Shown: positions 19,373 to 33,000 of the stretch, piece by piece
Layout of the letters: each line of letters begins with the position of its first letter
How positions within the stretch are numbered: position 1 is the first letter of the stretch
DNA from: Nemertoderma westbladi
Taxonomy: Eukaryota > Xenacoelomorpha > Nemertodermatida > Nemertodermatidae
DNA length: 40,648 bases
Assembly (NCBI GenBank): GCA_032718475.1
Contig: JAUCBJ010007217.1
Location: 1 to 40,648, forward strand
Direction: 5' to 3'
The notes under the pieces: model-generated
The model's input: the letters and a program-made list of their open reading frames with translations, nothing else
The model's database searches: none
What the model was told of the DNA's origin: nothing
Translations under genes and position numbers: made by a program

Positions 19373-21076
19373 GGAAGTGTTGTAGCTTCATATGTAGGTA
19401 CATATTTTTGCGACCAGGTGAATATGTCGTGCAAGGGTTATAAATTTTATACGAGTATTGTGTTAACTTTTTTATCCATAGACTTTAAATAAGGATATAC
19501 CCCATTACATACTACACAGTACAGTAGAGTAGGCCTATCCTTTGGGGCTCGCTCTCGCTTCTTCTCTTACTCCAGCACCTCATTTTTAATAATTTACCAC
19601 TATCCTCCAGAACTGCAACTTGATCTTTGCTACCTTATTCCGTCGTACTCTAAAAACTGAACATTTCAATCAGGCCTTTCAGCCTTAACTCTCTTAGGAC
19701 CATCGAACCAGTTAGGGCGCTCTAATAATAACTGCTTAATTTATTATTATTAGTTCGTCGAAAAATATTTAAGATGGTTATAGCTACGCATCAATGTGGT
19801 TGAATAGAAAAGTTTACAAGAGGAAATTATGGGCCGACCTCGCAGCTACTGCAGTTTACGTAAATAGCAGACCTACACCTACAGTACCGGTAGCCTACAC
19901 CTACCTAATCGGTGGTTATTTCCATGTCTCGGTTGTACGAGACTTTCCGATCTTACCCTTACCTGGCTAAAAATTGTTTAAATCCGCATATTTCCAACCG
20001 GGGGCGTAAAGTTTTATATTCCATTCGCAGTGTTCCAACTTCCAAGCGGTGCCTGTCCAATTCCGTGTCGAAGTTTGACGTTTAGATTAAACAGGACAAA
20101 GGTTATTAACGATATTGCTCTATTGACAATGGCGAGCAAAGGTTACAACTAGCGAGTCAAAAGTTCTAAAGTTCAAATACATTAGGCCTACTTCGAGTAA
20201 TTTAATGCAATAAGAGTGTGATGATGATTGTGCTAATGATACGTTACAAAATTACATACAAAATTATATAGCAACATAATAAATAACATAAGATAGGTTG
20301 ATGGTGGACTGGGCTCGGAATTGAATGGTTTAACACTTTAAACAAACATGCAGCATTAATTATAATTATTGTTCTACGGGAATTGCTGGTTAGCGGGAAT
20401 TTCAAATTGAAAGGTTTCTTAGCAACGATGTAATTGCAACGATAGCTCAGAGTGCAACCACGCAATAGTACTGTAGTCCAGCACAGTACGGTACCGGTGG
20501 TATGTTCACAGGTCCGTGTTGATGTGTGTATTTTGTGTTGTCTTGTTCTCCGACTCAGTTAGAATTTGTCATTGTCATTTTGTAATTCTTTCTCTCATTC
20601 TCTGGCTCTATGCAGTATTTTATATTATTACTATGTATCAGTATGTATCGTATATAAGTACTGAAATACTCTGGTACAAGTTCTCACTAGCGGTACTTGG
20701 TATGCAGAAATGTTTACAATTTTAAAGGCACCATCTCACATATTCATCCTGCATCTAGAGTTATCTTGCAATTGAAAGTATTCGCTACTTACCTGCAAAC
20801 CTAGAAATTATACTTACAAAAGTAGATTCAAAGCTCTCAGATTCAATTTTCTACTACATTCGTGTGCTCAATATTACTTACAGTAATATAAAAGTACTGT
20901 AGGCGTACTATTAATATAATTCCCTTAATAGTCCCGAATTCAGTAACTTTTGTTAGCCAATTATACATGAATATGTATTTTTAAGCTTTTAATTTATGCT
21001 GCGGGCCCCATACAATATTGATTACTTGAACATGTAAACTGATTTGCGAAATTAGATTGATTGAAGGTTCTAGAAA
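19373..21076. other. Gene-free stretch
   Basis: AT-rich DNA with scattered ACCGGTA and TAGGCCTAC motifs. Short ORFs at 20244-20465 (-) and 20516-20725 (+) have no recognisable domain. The promoter of the pitchfork-like gene should be near 20900-21076. Confidence 0.4.
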
Positions 21077-21095
21077 ATGGATAATTACGAATATG
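21077..21095 (+). CDS. PIFO: Pitchfork-like gene, exon 1 (coding part)
   Basis: ATG then MDNYEY plus one base, followed by a consensus donor GTGAGT at 21096. The leftover G joins TT of exon 2 to make Val. Confidence 0.7.
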
Positions 21096-24000
21096 GTGAG
21101 TCACATCATCTATCTACATCATCATCCTTAATTAACATCTTAAAGGTAATGCAAAGGAAATGTAGCGTCTACCGGTACCATTATTCACTAATGGTGTTAT
21201 TGGTTAAAATGAATAACAATGATATGATTGGGGTGAAATAAGGGTCACAGCGATCTCCAATTGACTTTCGAACATTGCCGAGCTGGGAAAGTGTAGGTTT
21301 GCCTATTTATTATCGGGTGGTTTGGTACGGGCGCGTTTTTGGGGTCTGTGTGCGGCCTCGTACCGATAGTAGAGGCAGGCTGATCCTAAAGTGATTGTGT
21401 TGTAGTGAGTGTGTTTGGGGGGGGGGGGGGGGGGGGGGCACTCATACTGTACATGTAGTATAAGCTTATGTTTTTTTGCAGTTTCCATAGAGGAACTATT
21501 TGGTGCGCAAAAGCGAAAAATCGTTGTTTTTGGGTCCGGAATGCTTCACCGCCCAATTTATCCTACGAAGATGCCGACATCTCGACTAGGCAACGAGTTT
21601 GGTCAACCAGGGGGGAGTGCTAATGTCGGGCCAGGAACTTACGACAATGCCACAGTGGGTACCACTAGCAGTAGTAGTAATCAGTTATAACAATGCCACA
21701 CTTGGTACCAGTAACAGTAGATTTAATCAGTTTACAAGGAACTCTGAGCAGACAGTCAGACATTGAATCTAATAAGCTAAAATGTACATTACACACGCCA
21801 CACCGCCATCATACCATGTAATGGAAGAATAATTCAATTGTACGTTTTTTATAAAGCCTATAGGCATTTAGAAATGGAATATTATTGACATCGTTAAAGT
21901 CAAAATAGAACTTTAAAGTTTCAAGTTATTTTATGAAATCTTTACAGTCATTATTCTTACATTAGGATTAATTTCACTTTAGAAAACCTCGTTTGATTAC
22001 TTACAAGAACAAAGCAAAAATTACAGCAATCTTGGGTACGTGCTGGGTTCCAGAACTGGGCCTCGAATGATGAAAAATTATTCCGTTAGTATTTAGTAAA
22101 ATCATTTGTACTGTGTTTGTTATCGTTATATACTGTACATATATTATGTAGGTATCATGACGCCTGGTTTGATGTTTGAACGCCCAACCAATATATTATT
22201 CTTTCCATGTCTTCTAAAGAGCACTGGGAAGTGATAAGGCTGTGTGTGGCTTTTGTTCTGGTTCGGCGGAATTACACCAAAAATCAGATACATCATTATA
22301 CCAGATTACGTTTAATTTCATTATGGCGATACTAATGCTCTTTAAGAATTGTTATTCTTAAGTATAAAGTTTCATAATTCTATAAATATTTAATGTTTCG
22401 CTTAGGTTGTGACACCAGACCCGGCCCAGTACCAGAAGTCCTGGTCCGACCGGAGACGCATAAACCAGTCTGCGAAACCGTTTCTATCAGGATCGGACCA
22501 GTTCCAAGTACTCAAACCTAAACCAAGTCCGGCGTAAGTGATACACTTAATTACAGAATACCTTCGTGAGGCCTTCGCGCAGCACGAGGCTGGGTCTTTA
22601 AATAAAGCGGCAAAATCTAGCGAGACATAGTGGTACTGCTGACACAAGTTGCGCTCCATGACCCTTCGACTAAGTACATAGTTGAGGTGGATTCAACTCA
22701 CAATTAACGCATTGTTAGGTAGTTCGAGTTATAATCAGGAAGTAGTGTAAACATTCGCACTCGTGCTGAGCAAATGTCTAACCAAATATCACTTTGTAGT
22801 GTTTAGAAACTTTTGATCGACTATTTTATTAAAGGGTAAAGGGGGGGGGGGGGGGGTACCCCTCTTAGGTCAAATGTTCAAATTGTTGCTTCTTTATTTA
22901 ATCTAGAGCAGAATTTAATGAGGATTACAAATCTGAAAACCGCTTAGAGAGTCCTACTTCAGTTCTCGAGTTATCACTGTTTTTCTGTATGACGGTCTGT
23001 CCGTAAAATTGTAATGTAAGAAATACAGGAAACCGTCAGACAGACTAGTTTCTACCAAACATTAAAACTGACATCGGAAATGAAATCAGCGACTCCGAAA
23101 ACCCCCGAAATGAAAAGTTTAGCTCTTTGGTGTGCACCCTTCGTACCAGAAATAATTAACCAACCAGAACACAGACAGCCAATTTTGGCGCGAATCAGGG
23201 TCACAATTTCTTAATATAGCGTAATAACTACTCTAAACAATCAATCTTTCTTTCTGGAACGACGTTCTTCTAGAAGAGACAGAGTTTCTTGAACCTTTGG
23301 GTAGTTGTAGTCTTCTTCCCGGCGGCACGAGGCACTTTACTCGGAGGGCTATAACTCCTCGGGGAAGGGTGCAATATAATTGCATCAGAAGGGTTGGGGT
23401 TGCGGTCGCTGTATCCGCCGGTCGAGGTACCTGGTTGGTCGATATCCATGGAGGATGTACTTCTCCCTTGGGAAGGTACTTCGGTATCGACACGTTTACT
23501 GGAGGATCGAAGAGGTTGAGGGCGCACGATCTTTAAAGCTCATCTCAGGACAGCAGCTTGGACTGCTCCCGCTTTGGTCGTCTGCACGACTGCCATTGGT
23601 AGGCCGTGGGTCGTGAGGAATTTCCGGGGTTGTACAGTTCTTTCCAATTCCCGTTCCCCCGCCTTATACTCATAGGGGCGTCGGTGGACTTCTTGCAACT
23701 CGGGGTGTGCATTGATAAATCTCTCACTGTATTCCAGGTCTCGGCTAATACCACCAAGTCGATTATATGAGTCCAGGTTGTTTGGGTTGATATTTTTCAA
23801 ATATTTTCTCACATATTTGGTGGAAATGGACTCACCAACACGTTTGAGTAGTTCATAACTGGGAATACGAGTTTTCTGCTCGATTTGGGGAAATAGGTAG
23901 GGGTGAAATGTGTACACTCCCTCATAGGCGCGTCCGGGATAGTAACGGTGGCGCGAATCGCAGTGAAGGTCTGCGCTAGCTTCCCAAGCTCGTATGTATC

Positions 24001-27000
24001 GCATTACAATCAACTTGTCTACGCTCTCCACATCGTGGCTAAAAGGGCAATCCCAACTAGCGTGTCCCTTTAACTGACAGTATTGACATTGTGTCATGAA
24101 CTGTGGGCAGACCGCTAAGATATGCTTATTATTGACGTGACAATAAGCACAATATATCTCCATTTGGGGTTGATCTTTGAAGTAGGAACAGAGTTCATCG
24201 GAGGTCAACTAGTAGTATCTCTGTTTGCTTCTCCTCTAGCTGATTCGTCTCGTCACGTTGATGTCGCATTTCTTCCAAGAAATCAGATAAAGAGTATACA
24301 TATCCCAAATCGATGTCTTTCTCCAGGTTTTCGATTTGAATCTCCATTACTGAGTATCCCGAGGGTATCTTGGGTCGCTGCAGGACGGAGGAATGCGTGT
24401 TCTGGGTGCAAACATCTTTAAAGATAGCAAACCCAGCGCAAACCAGTTTCTCAGCGGCGGCGTCTCGGAGGCTGAGCTTGGTCAGTGCGAGGTCTTTAAA
24501 CTGACTATCAACGTTCCGAAACGGAGTCAGAAAGCACCTATGATATTCAAACCGAATGAACTTATTGTGTTCTTATTACGCTCGTATTTGGGAAGTTTAT
24601 TTCCCAAGATGAGGGGATGAGAACGTATCGCTCGGTTTGGTTAACCATCCAGAAAGTGCTGTCTTCTCTCAAATATGGCGTAAATGGCAAAGGAAGGACG
24701 GAGGGGAACACTCGTGAGACTATAAACTTCGCTAATCGCGATATGCTTCTCCTCTCGCTGATTCTTCACATCCGGTCGAATGAGTTTTCCCTAAAACTAT
24801 GGTAGAGAATAAATGCGTGCGAGGTCGATATCATGATAGATTTGTCGTTCCGACTCCGTTGTGCGTGAAACTTGAATAAAACCATCTCTGTTTCCGTATC
24901 CAAAGTGTCAGTATCATGTCAATCGATAGGATGACCCGTAGTTAAGAAATCCATATACGTGCCATTGCAATGCGTATAGCACGAAGTGAATTTTCTATAA
25001 TCGAGTTCTCACTTAAGCTGATCCTTGGTCATCGGTGGTTCGATGTAATCATCATCTGCAGTCGTAGGTTGACTATCATCACCGCTCAACAAACTATCGA
25101 GAAAAGCTTTTAGAGGTTGCGTATATCTCTCCTTAATACTAAGGTCCTATTCTATCAATTCAGTCATTGTATATGGGAGTTTATTGATGATAATTGGGAG
25201 GCTAGGGCTAGCTAGCGTAGCTGCCTGATCTGGCTCCCAACCGGCCTCAGGACAGCCTGAGATCCTTAACGTGGCATGCTTTCTATTGTACTGTATTCTA
25301 ATTATAGTATGGGCGTTGCTAAGGTGACATTATGGAAAGCTAGCAATAGAGATTAGGGGATTCTCTCACACTTGTAATAATAGGGGAATCTCCACTCCCA
25401 TGATCTATTAATTAATTAATTTTAGGGAATATTATAATTGCCTCAAATTGACAATTTTATTTTAATTCATGCTAAGTTATGAATTTAAATTTATTCCCGT
25501 AAATTTTATTAATTTTAGGATGGGCACCAATTTATTTCAGAACTTGTCTGGGGACGTTAACCACTGATTCTGGAAATTTTGTCTTTTAAGTATATCGCTG
25601 GGTGCCACGATATATTAATCGACTAGAATTTCAGATGGTCAAAGGGTTTAACAGATTTACTGGGACAGTTTTACTGTTAAATGGACATCTTCTACTAACG
25701 TATTATTTTAGGAGTATGGTATGAGAGTAATATTGCAATAAGCAATGTCAGTGAGAAGAGACAAGTCTTTTCCAAGGTCTACCCAGAGCTTGGTTTAGCC
25801 GAGACACGAGGATCTGAACTTTGCATTTCTAATACTCTACGTTTACCAATAGTACCTAAGGTACAGTAGGAACAGGTTATACAGTATTGCACTTTAATAA
25901 CTACTACTTTATATAAGTACGACATCTTACTGTAATCACACATTTAGAATAATATACGGATATTAAGGAAAGGGATAAAAAGGAATTTATTTCCTGTTGT
26001 ATCTAAATATATTATTGTGCTAATAGATTTAGTTAATATTACTTACAACTTTATTCTACTAGCTATAATTAAATAAAACGATTATAATAATATAAAATTA
26101 CATAATAAAACGTACATAAATACAAAAATAAACAAATAAAAATAAGTTGTCTTGCGCCTGCTCCCCTAACCATGAGTCAGTGAGTCTCTAGATGTATATT
26201 GAATCTGGGAGGTGGTCGTTGGTAGAGTTTCCTGTTTACCGTAATTCTAGTAGACATAGACGACCAATGGGGTGGTTAAGTTGTTGTGTCTCGAAGACGA
26301 TTTTTTCGCCTCATCACAATGAGTTCTACCGATCGCACTAAACCGTCGTCGGATATATGGGTCTCGATGATACGACCTATCTGCCACCTCTGGTGGGGTA
26401 GATCCGAATTGACTATTAAAACCATGTCTCCGGAACTGACATTTTCCTGCTGCGTGAACCACTTAGTTCTAAGCTGTAGCGTCGGGAGATAGTACTTCTC
26501 AAAATGATCAGCGAAATGACGGGACAACAACTGCATGAGTTGCCAAGTTTGTTTACAATATTCGTCTCCGTCGTTTATGTCCGAAGTTGGAAGCATGGCC
26601 ACTGGCTTCTTAAGTAGAAAGTGTGCGGGTGTTAGCGCTTCTAGGGAATCGGGGCTGGAAGAGACTGGCATAAGCGGTCTCTCGTTCAGGTAGGCGGTGA
26701 TTTCCTCCATCAGAGTTCGTAGGAGTTCGTCAGTGAGATACGCGGGGCGCGGCACTACTAAGTGGAATGTGGTCTTGACACTGCGTATAAGTCTCTTCCA
26801 ACTTCCTCCCCACCATGGAGCATTGGCAGCGTTGAAAAGTCCAGCTGGATGCTGTTGGACGCTGTCACTCTCAGCTGATTGCCTACCTGCCGCTGGTTCC
26901 AGTCGTTGACGTAAGCCTTTATCTCGTTGTTGGCTCCGATAAAGTTGGTACCTTTATCCGATCACATGGTGTTGCTAGTCCAAAAACGAGCGATTTGTCG

Positions 27001-30000
27001 GCGTAGACTGAGTATGAAACTATTGGTAGATAAATCGACCACCATGTTCAGATGAATCGCTCTACAAGTCATACAAACAAATATAACGCACCATCGCTTG
27101 AGTATAGTTGTAGCGCGATACACTTCAATAGGGCCCAATCAATCCACACTGGTATTAGTAAATAAAGGGTGGTTCATAACAGCTTACTCTTTCCCTAGGT
27201 AATTCTGCCTCTCGCTGGGTTAAAGGCCTAGTAAATGCTTTCCTAAAGGGTATACAGTTTCTAAGAACTTGATTTAGCGCTCTACACAGTTTATAAAAAA
27301 AAATAGCTTGTTCTAACTTCGCTAAGAACTCGTTCCCTACCATCATGATAAAGCTTGCTATGGACATCTAAAATCACCTTGATTTGTATTTCAAGATTTC
27401 TAATGATTATGGGAAACTCAGTGTTAAAGGAAAGTGGCGCATTGGTTAATCTCTCTCCAACACGTATTAACCCATCACACATCATGCTAGACAAGGAATC
27501 CTTTAAGCGCATCCGCGGATTTTTCGTCAACAGGAAATACTTCTCAGGATCCTCATGGCACTGTAGAAGTTTCAGTAGTTGCTAGTTGGTATCATCATGT
27601 TCCTGATGCGTGATCTTGTCAACCAGAAACTTAGTATGTAGCCGATTTTGGGTCAGAGGTCTTTAATGATGTATGACGGTTTATAGGCTGTTTTGGGTGT
27701 AATCGTGGCTCATACGTGATGGCTGTACAGACCACTACATTATTGCAACTTTCCTCGTCCATAGAGAACTCGTCCGTATAGAACTCCTGTTCAGTACTTC
27801 CCCTCATGTCATAAGGGGCATAATCGGTAAATTGAAGCTTTATTTCCACACGGGGGTCTATATCCTTCTGATGCAATAGGTAGTGATGTTTTCCATTACA
27901 CTTAACACATTTGTAGGTGTCCCGTAAATAATACTTGCTTCTATTATGTCCAGCGCACAAGCACAGGAAACATACACTTAAAGAGGTTACAGTTTTTCTC
28001 CGTTTTTCCAAAGGCATTCCAATAAAGTCTGGACACTGCAGGAGCCTATGGGACTCTTTACTACATAATAAACAGCCAGCGTTATAGGTCGCTCATTTAA
28101 TTATCGGTTTTAGTTGTTTCAGGCCTTTACGCTGTTGGTCGCTGCGTTTCTGGCTATCCGAGACATTATGAGTTTTCAGTTAAGAGTTCATTAAGAGTTT
28201 TTCGGATTCCTCCTCACAGGTTGATAGATCAGTTTGATAAACTTGCTCCCGACGCCTAGTTGGGGTTGTTTTGTCGGATTTCGAATCTAGGTAATGCTCG
28301 CCGGATCCACGTTTCCAGTAGTAGTAGTTGGGTTCAGGGGTTTTCTCTCTAGACTGTTTAATTAGCTGTAATCTTACCTCTCCTATCAGGAAAGTTATAA
28401 GGTCCATCATTGTAGGATCTCTCTTATGTTGGTCCTCCAAGTATAGCACCTTTTCGTCCCAACGAGTGCCTACTCCGCCCTTGGGTAAAGATGCTGCTAC
28501 AGCACCTACCACCATAGAACTTTGGTATTCATGAGATTCATCTAACCATTCTAACTGTCTACAGATCTCCTGAACCTCGTCTGAAAACTCTATAATTCCA
28601 TTGCTAGGGAATTTTCTAGGTACTACTAATTTTGCATATAAGTATCTAGCTATGTTAGTCCTATTGCCATACCTGATATTTAGGGTATCCCATACTTGTC
28701 TTAGTCCGTCTGGATGTCCGATGAACTTTAATGCCATCAATTTGGGAGGGCCTTCCAAACACTGGATGAAGAATCTTAACTTCTCTCCGTTTGATAGGAC
28801 AGTGTTTTGTATATTGTCCATATAATATTCATTAAAAGGCAACCACTTCATCTCATCGCCGTTAAACTTGACAACTTCTCCCACCTTTACAGCTTGACGG
28901 GCCTTGGTTCTAAAATCAGACACGTAAAACTCTCCTGAGCCATGGTATTGTTCAATATTGAATTATTCGCATGTAGATTTCTTGGATTATTATCAGGCAC
29001 ATATGGGATATCATTATAAGTGGGTCTATTAATGTTATTAGTCTGATTTGCTATAGGAGTTTCCACTTCACTAGCAGTATAGATGCGTATCGGCTCTATA
29101 CCTTGCACATGTGATTCAGACCTAAGTGGTTGAAATGCAGTTATAGGGGGTGGTGGTATACCCTTTCTTATGTTTAATAATTTATTGCTTTCCAGAGCGA
29201 GTTGCTGCTGCACTTCTTGCAATTCAAGTTTACTGCCTCGTACTGTTCCCTATAATGTGTTTACAGTACATGTCAAATCCCTTAACTGATCCAGGGACTG
29301 GGATTGGTTTTGAGCCAACCCTTTTATCATCTCATCCTACTCCAATTTTTAACCCCAATTTTGGTTTCGGGGATTTGACAACTAGTTAAGGGGGGATTTG
29401 TACTTTCGAAAGGAAACTTAGAATCATATTCGAGCAGTAAAGGAGTCTCCTTGAATGGAGTAGACTTAATAACAGGCCTACTTATTTCAGGCTCATCTAA
29501 AATAGTAGGAAGCCTATTCGATTCGACTACCCGTGTTATTAACTGGCCAGATTTTAAATCTGTGTTCGCCAATTCTCTCCTCACAGGGGGGGGGGGGGGG
29601 GGGGGCAGTCTGGTAACTTGCATCCTATGGGAGCTCGTCTATGCCCATTAGAATGGGATTTGTAACTCCAACATTCTGATTCAGTTGCAGTCCCCTTCAT
29701 CGGAGGAGGTGACAAATCCGTGTCTCTTGGAAGTTCAACAACTTGTAAGTTACTCTTGAGCCGTTTCTCTTTGCTTCTGTATCAGCTCTTGTCTCTTTTG
29801 TATAGCGTCCAATTCCAGTTAAGCGAATGCTTTCGATGTGGCCTTAGCAGCTGCTCATTTTGTTTCTTCTTCTACCTCCATTCTCTTTGCTGCTTCAGCA
29901 CGTGCTTCAGCTGCATCAGCTTCTCGCTTAGCTCTTTCCTCAGCCACTCTCGCTTTTCGTTTTGCTCTTTCCTCAGCCTCTCTCGCTTCTCATATTGCTC

Positions 30001-33000
30001 TTTCCTCTGCCTCTGCCGATTTTCTTTTTGCTCTTTCCTCTGCCGCTTCTGCTTCTCGTTTTGCTCTTTCCTCTGCCGCTTCCGCTTCAAGATTTGCTTC
30101 CTTTTCTATTAATCTCCTCTTCACTGCTCTAGATCTTTCTTGTTCTATAAAAGTTGCTTTGTCCGCTTTATCCTGTTTGGCAGCCGGCATCTCCGCATCT
30201 ATCGCGTCCAGGATGTAACCGGCTGCTTCACTGCGAGGGTGCAGTCCCGCCAGATGTCTTCTTAGCTCCTGATCTCCGATGAATCGTTGGTAGTCCGACA
30301 AATAAATGTCGACAGCGTCTTTCTTAGTTTGCCCTTCGAGTACCGCCTCCCCTTCTCCATAAGAAAGAACAGTGTCAGTGGATTCCCCATACAGGAGTTG
30401 ATTGGCCAACTGATTTTTCCACGTGGCAATTCCCTGGACCTTATCGTTAAATCGTTGAAACCATACCCGCACTGCCACTTGCAGGGAGGTATCCTGTCTT
30501 CTCTTGGAGGCTTCTTGGAATGCTGACAAAATTAGTCTAATTCTTAAGATCCACTCCCGCACTTGGAACAAGAGTAATCCTTGCGCTTGAGGTTCCAACT
30601 GTCCTCGGAATAGTTGAGTTTCCAGTCGTCCCAGGGAGTTAAAGAATCCCTGCACATAACCGGATGCCAACCTCTTCCACACCACCGGGTCTCAGGTCTC
30701 TCGATTTACTCCCAGCTGATGTAGGTCCTCCCATGGAACTTCAGAGAAGTTAAAGGGAATTCCGGGTCCGGGAAAGTTCCATTGTGATTCAACCAAGGAT
30801 TCTAATTCTTCCCGTGAGTATCCGGCGTAACTCTCCTTAGTCGGTCTCCTGTTCTTTGCCAAATCTGCTAAATGCTCCTCCAAAGCCGGAATAATTTGGG
30901 TGAGCATCCCTTCAGGGAGAAATAAGAGTGGGTTGGCGTCAGCTACCTCCGCTATTTTCTGATCAGCCACTGAAGGTGTCAGTTCCTCGGTACTAGAACC
31001 ACTATCGCAGGATTGATTAGGGGATGCTGGTGGATCATTCTGACATAGTTGCTCTACTGCTGCAGCTTGATCTTGTTTTACCTGGGCCCTAGTGCCTATA
31101 ATAGACCTATGTTGCTCCACTAACCTAGGCTCCGACACAACTACTGTAGGGATAGCCTTTCTTACAGTAGGTGGAGACTTTCTACACTTTGATCAGGGTC
31201 ATAGATTGTCTGTTCTAATATGCTATCCGACAGGGTGTCAGGGTGACAGGGAATCAGATATTATAAGATCTTTACTGAATGCCTATTATTATGATACAAT
31301 AGTCAAGTTGGCTTAACTAATCAGTATTAACTTTAACCACTTAACAACTCAAATATACTGCATACACACTAAATTAAAATTGAGAAAAGTATTGTACTTT
31401 AAACCCTAGTTAGATACGAACACTTATATAACATATAACTCGCAGTTAAATATACTTGAACAGCTAAAAGAACCACATCATCTGCTGGAGTAACCAGAGT
31501 ATTTAGTCTTATTCATACAATGCTAAAGAAATTACCAGTCTGTCCTAGGCCAAGCAGTCCTGAAGTAGTACTGGGGTTAATTTAACTATTACAGTATGTA
31601 CAACTTAGCAGAATTATTCCAGGAATAAACTTAGGGACATGACTGTTACAAATTACTTGCATAAACTCTGAATAAAATAAGTATTTTGCTAAATTTTACA
31701 GATTATTAAAACAAAACACAAACTGAAATGCTGACAGACCACCATCAAATCTAAAATAAACTACAGTACATGAAGTTTCCGAAATTATTAGTTAGTATGA
31801 GTTCCAAACTACGTGGTATGACTTATTCTTTAATGGAGGGTTTACCTTACAGCATGGATGCCCCCATTACCTAACTAGCACTTTATCAGACAAATAGCCC
31901 ACAATACCTTAATCTTCTTCAAATCCAACAATAATCAAGCAACAATTCAGCCTGAATCCTGTTTACACTCAGAGCAGGATTACACACCTTCTGCTCAATA
32001 TTACACTTACAGATAAGCAAAGTTGACAGAAATAAGTAAAATCTCAATAAAACCAGGGCTGCAGTCCCTGATTAACTACTAAGACCTACTGATATATAAT
32101 TATCACAATAGAATTAATACTGCTATATGGTACCGGACTGGTACCGCTAGGCCTGCAGGTTACCGCTCGACTGGTAATATACAGGTTTATTGTCCTACGG
32201 AACAATAAAGAGAAAATCTATTAATGTTCGCGCTTTTAGACCTTTGACAGTTTAACCTGCTAATTTATATGTCTATTAATACCTGACAGCCCGTACCAAT
32301 AGGAACACCACTGAAGCCAGTCTAGCGCGATGTATGACCCACTGGAGGTGGGAGACTGGATTCTATGGTAGAGAGAGCCGTAGGACACTTTGTATTATTC
32401 TGTAGATCTTTACTATATAATATCTAAACACTATGCTTATTCTCAGTTAAATACTAACAGTTCCTTTTAGGTGCTGCGCTCTAAATACGACGCAGAGATA
32501 TGACTTATACTAATTACAATTGGCGGACATGAGACAACGCAAATGTTTACATCCTTTAGGGATGTATTATTAATCGTGCACACTCACACTGATGACAATA
32601 GTACTGAAACACGATAATTTGCTGACGGTCACCAATTTTGCTCACATATAAAGAGAAACTTAACTCAAGGACGTTGGGGACTATGAAACAGCATACACTC
32701 ATACAAATCACTGTTATTTGACTATGCAATTGTGAATAGTATTTCCCCTCCACTTACCTCAATCAATCATGAAAACCAAGAGATCTACCAGTTATTTGTA
32801 AGTATTCTCCAACTATTAACATTAATCCATATGTTACAAATTACAATAGATTATAACAGCATAAAACAGTACAAAATTGCGGTGTTGCGGCAATATCAGC
32901 AGTCAGACAGTCAGTATGTTTTGCAGTATGCAAGGTATGCATGCATGAAAACGTGAGTGCCAACCAAGTAATGAGTGTCAAGTGGCAAGTTAATAGATTT

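Noticed and set aside
22402-22659. 85-codon minus-strand ORF
   Set aside because: Antisense of pitchfork-like exon 4, which has splice sites, phase and family motifs on the plus strand.
29720-30218. Plus-strand Ser/Phe/Ala-rich ORFs
   Set aside because: Antisense shadows of the repeated coiled-coil segment of the BEL/Pao relic Gag.
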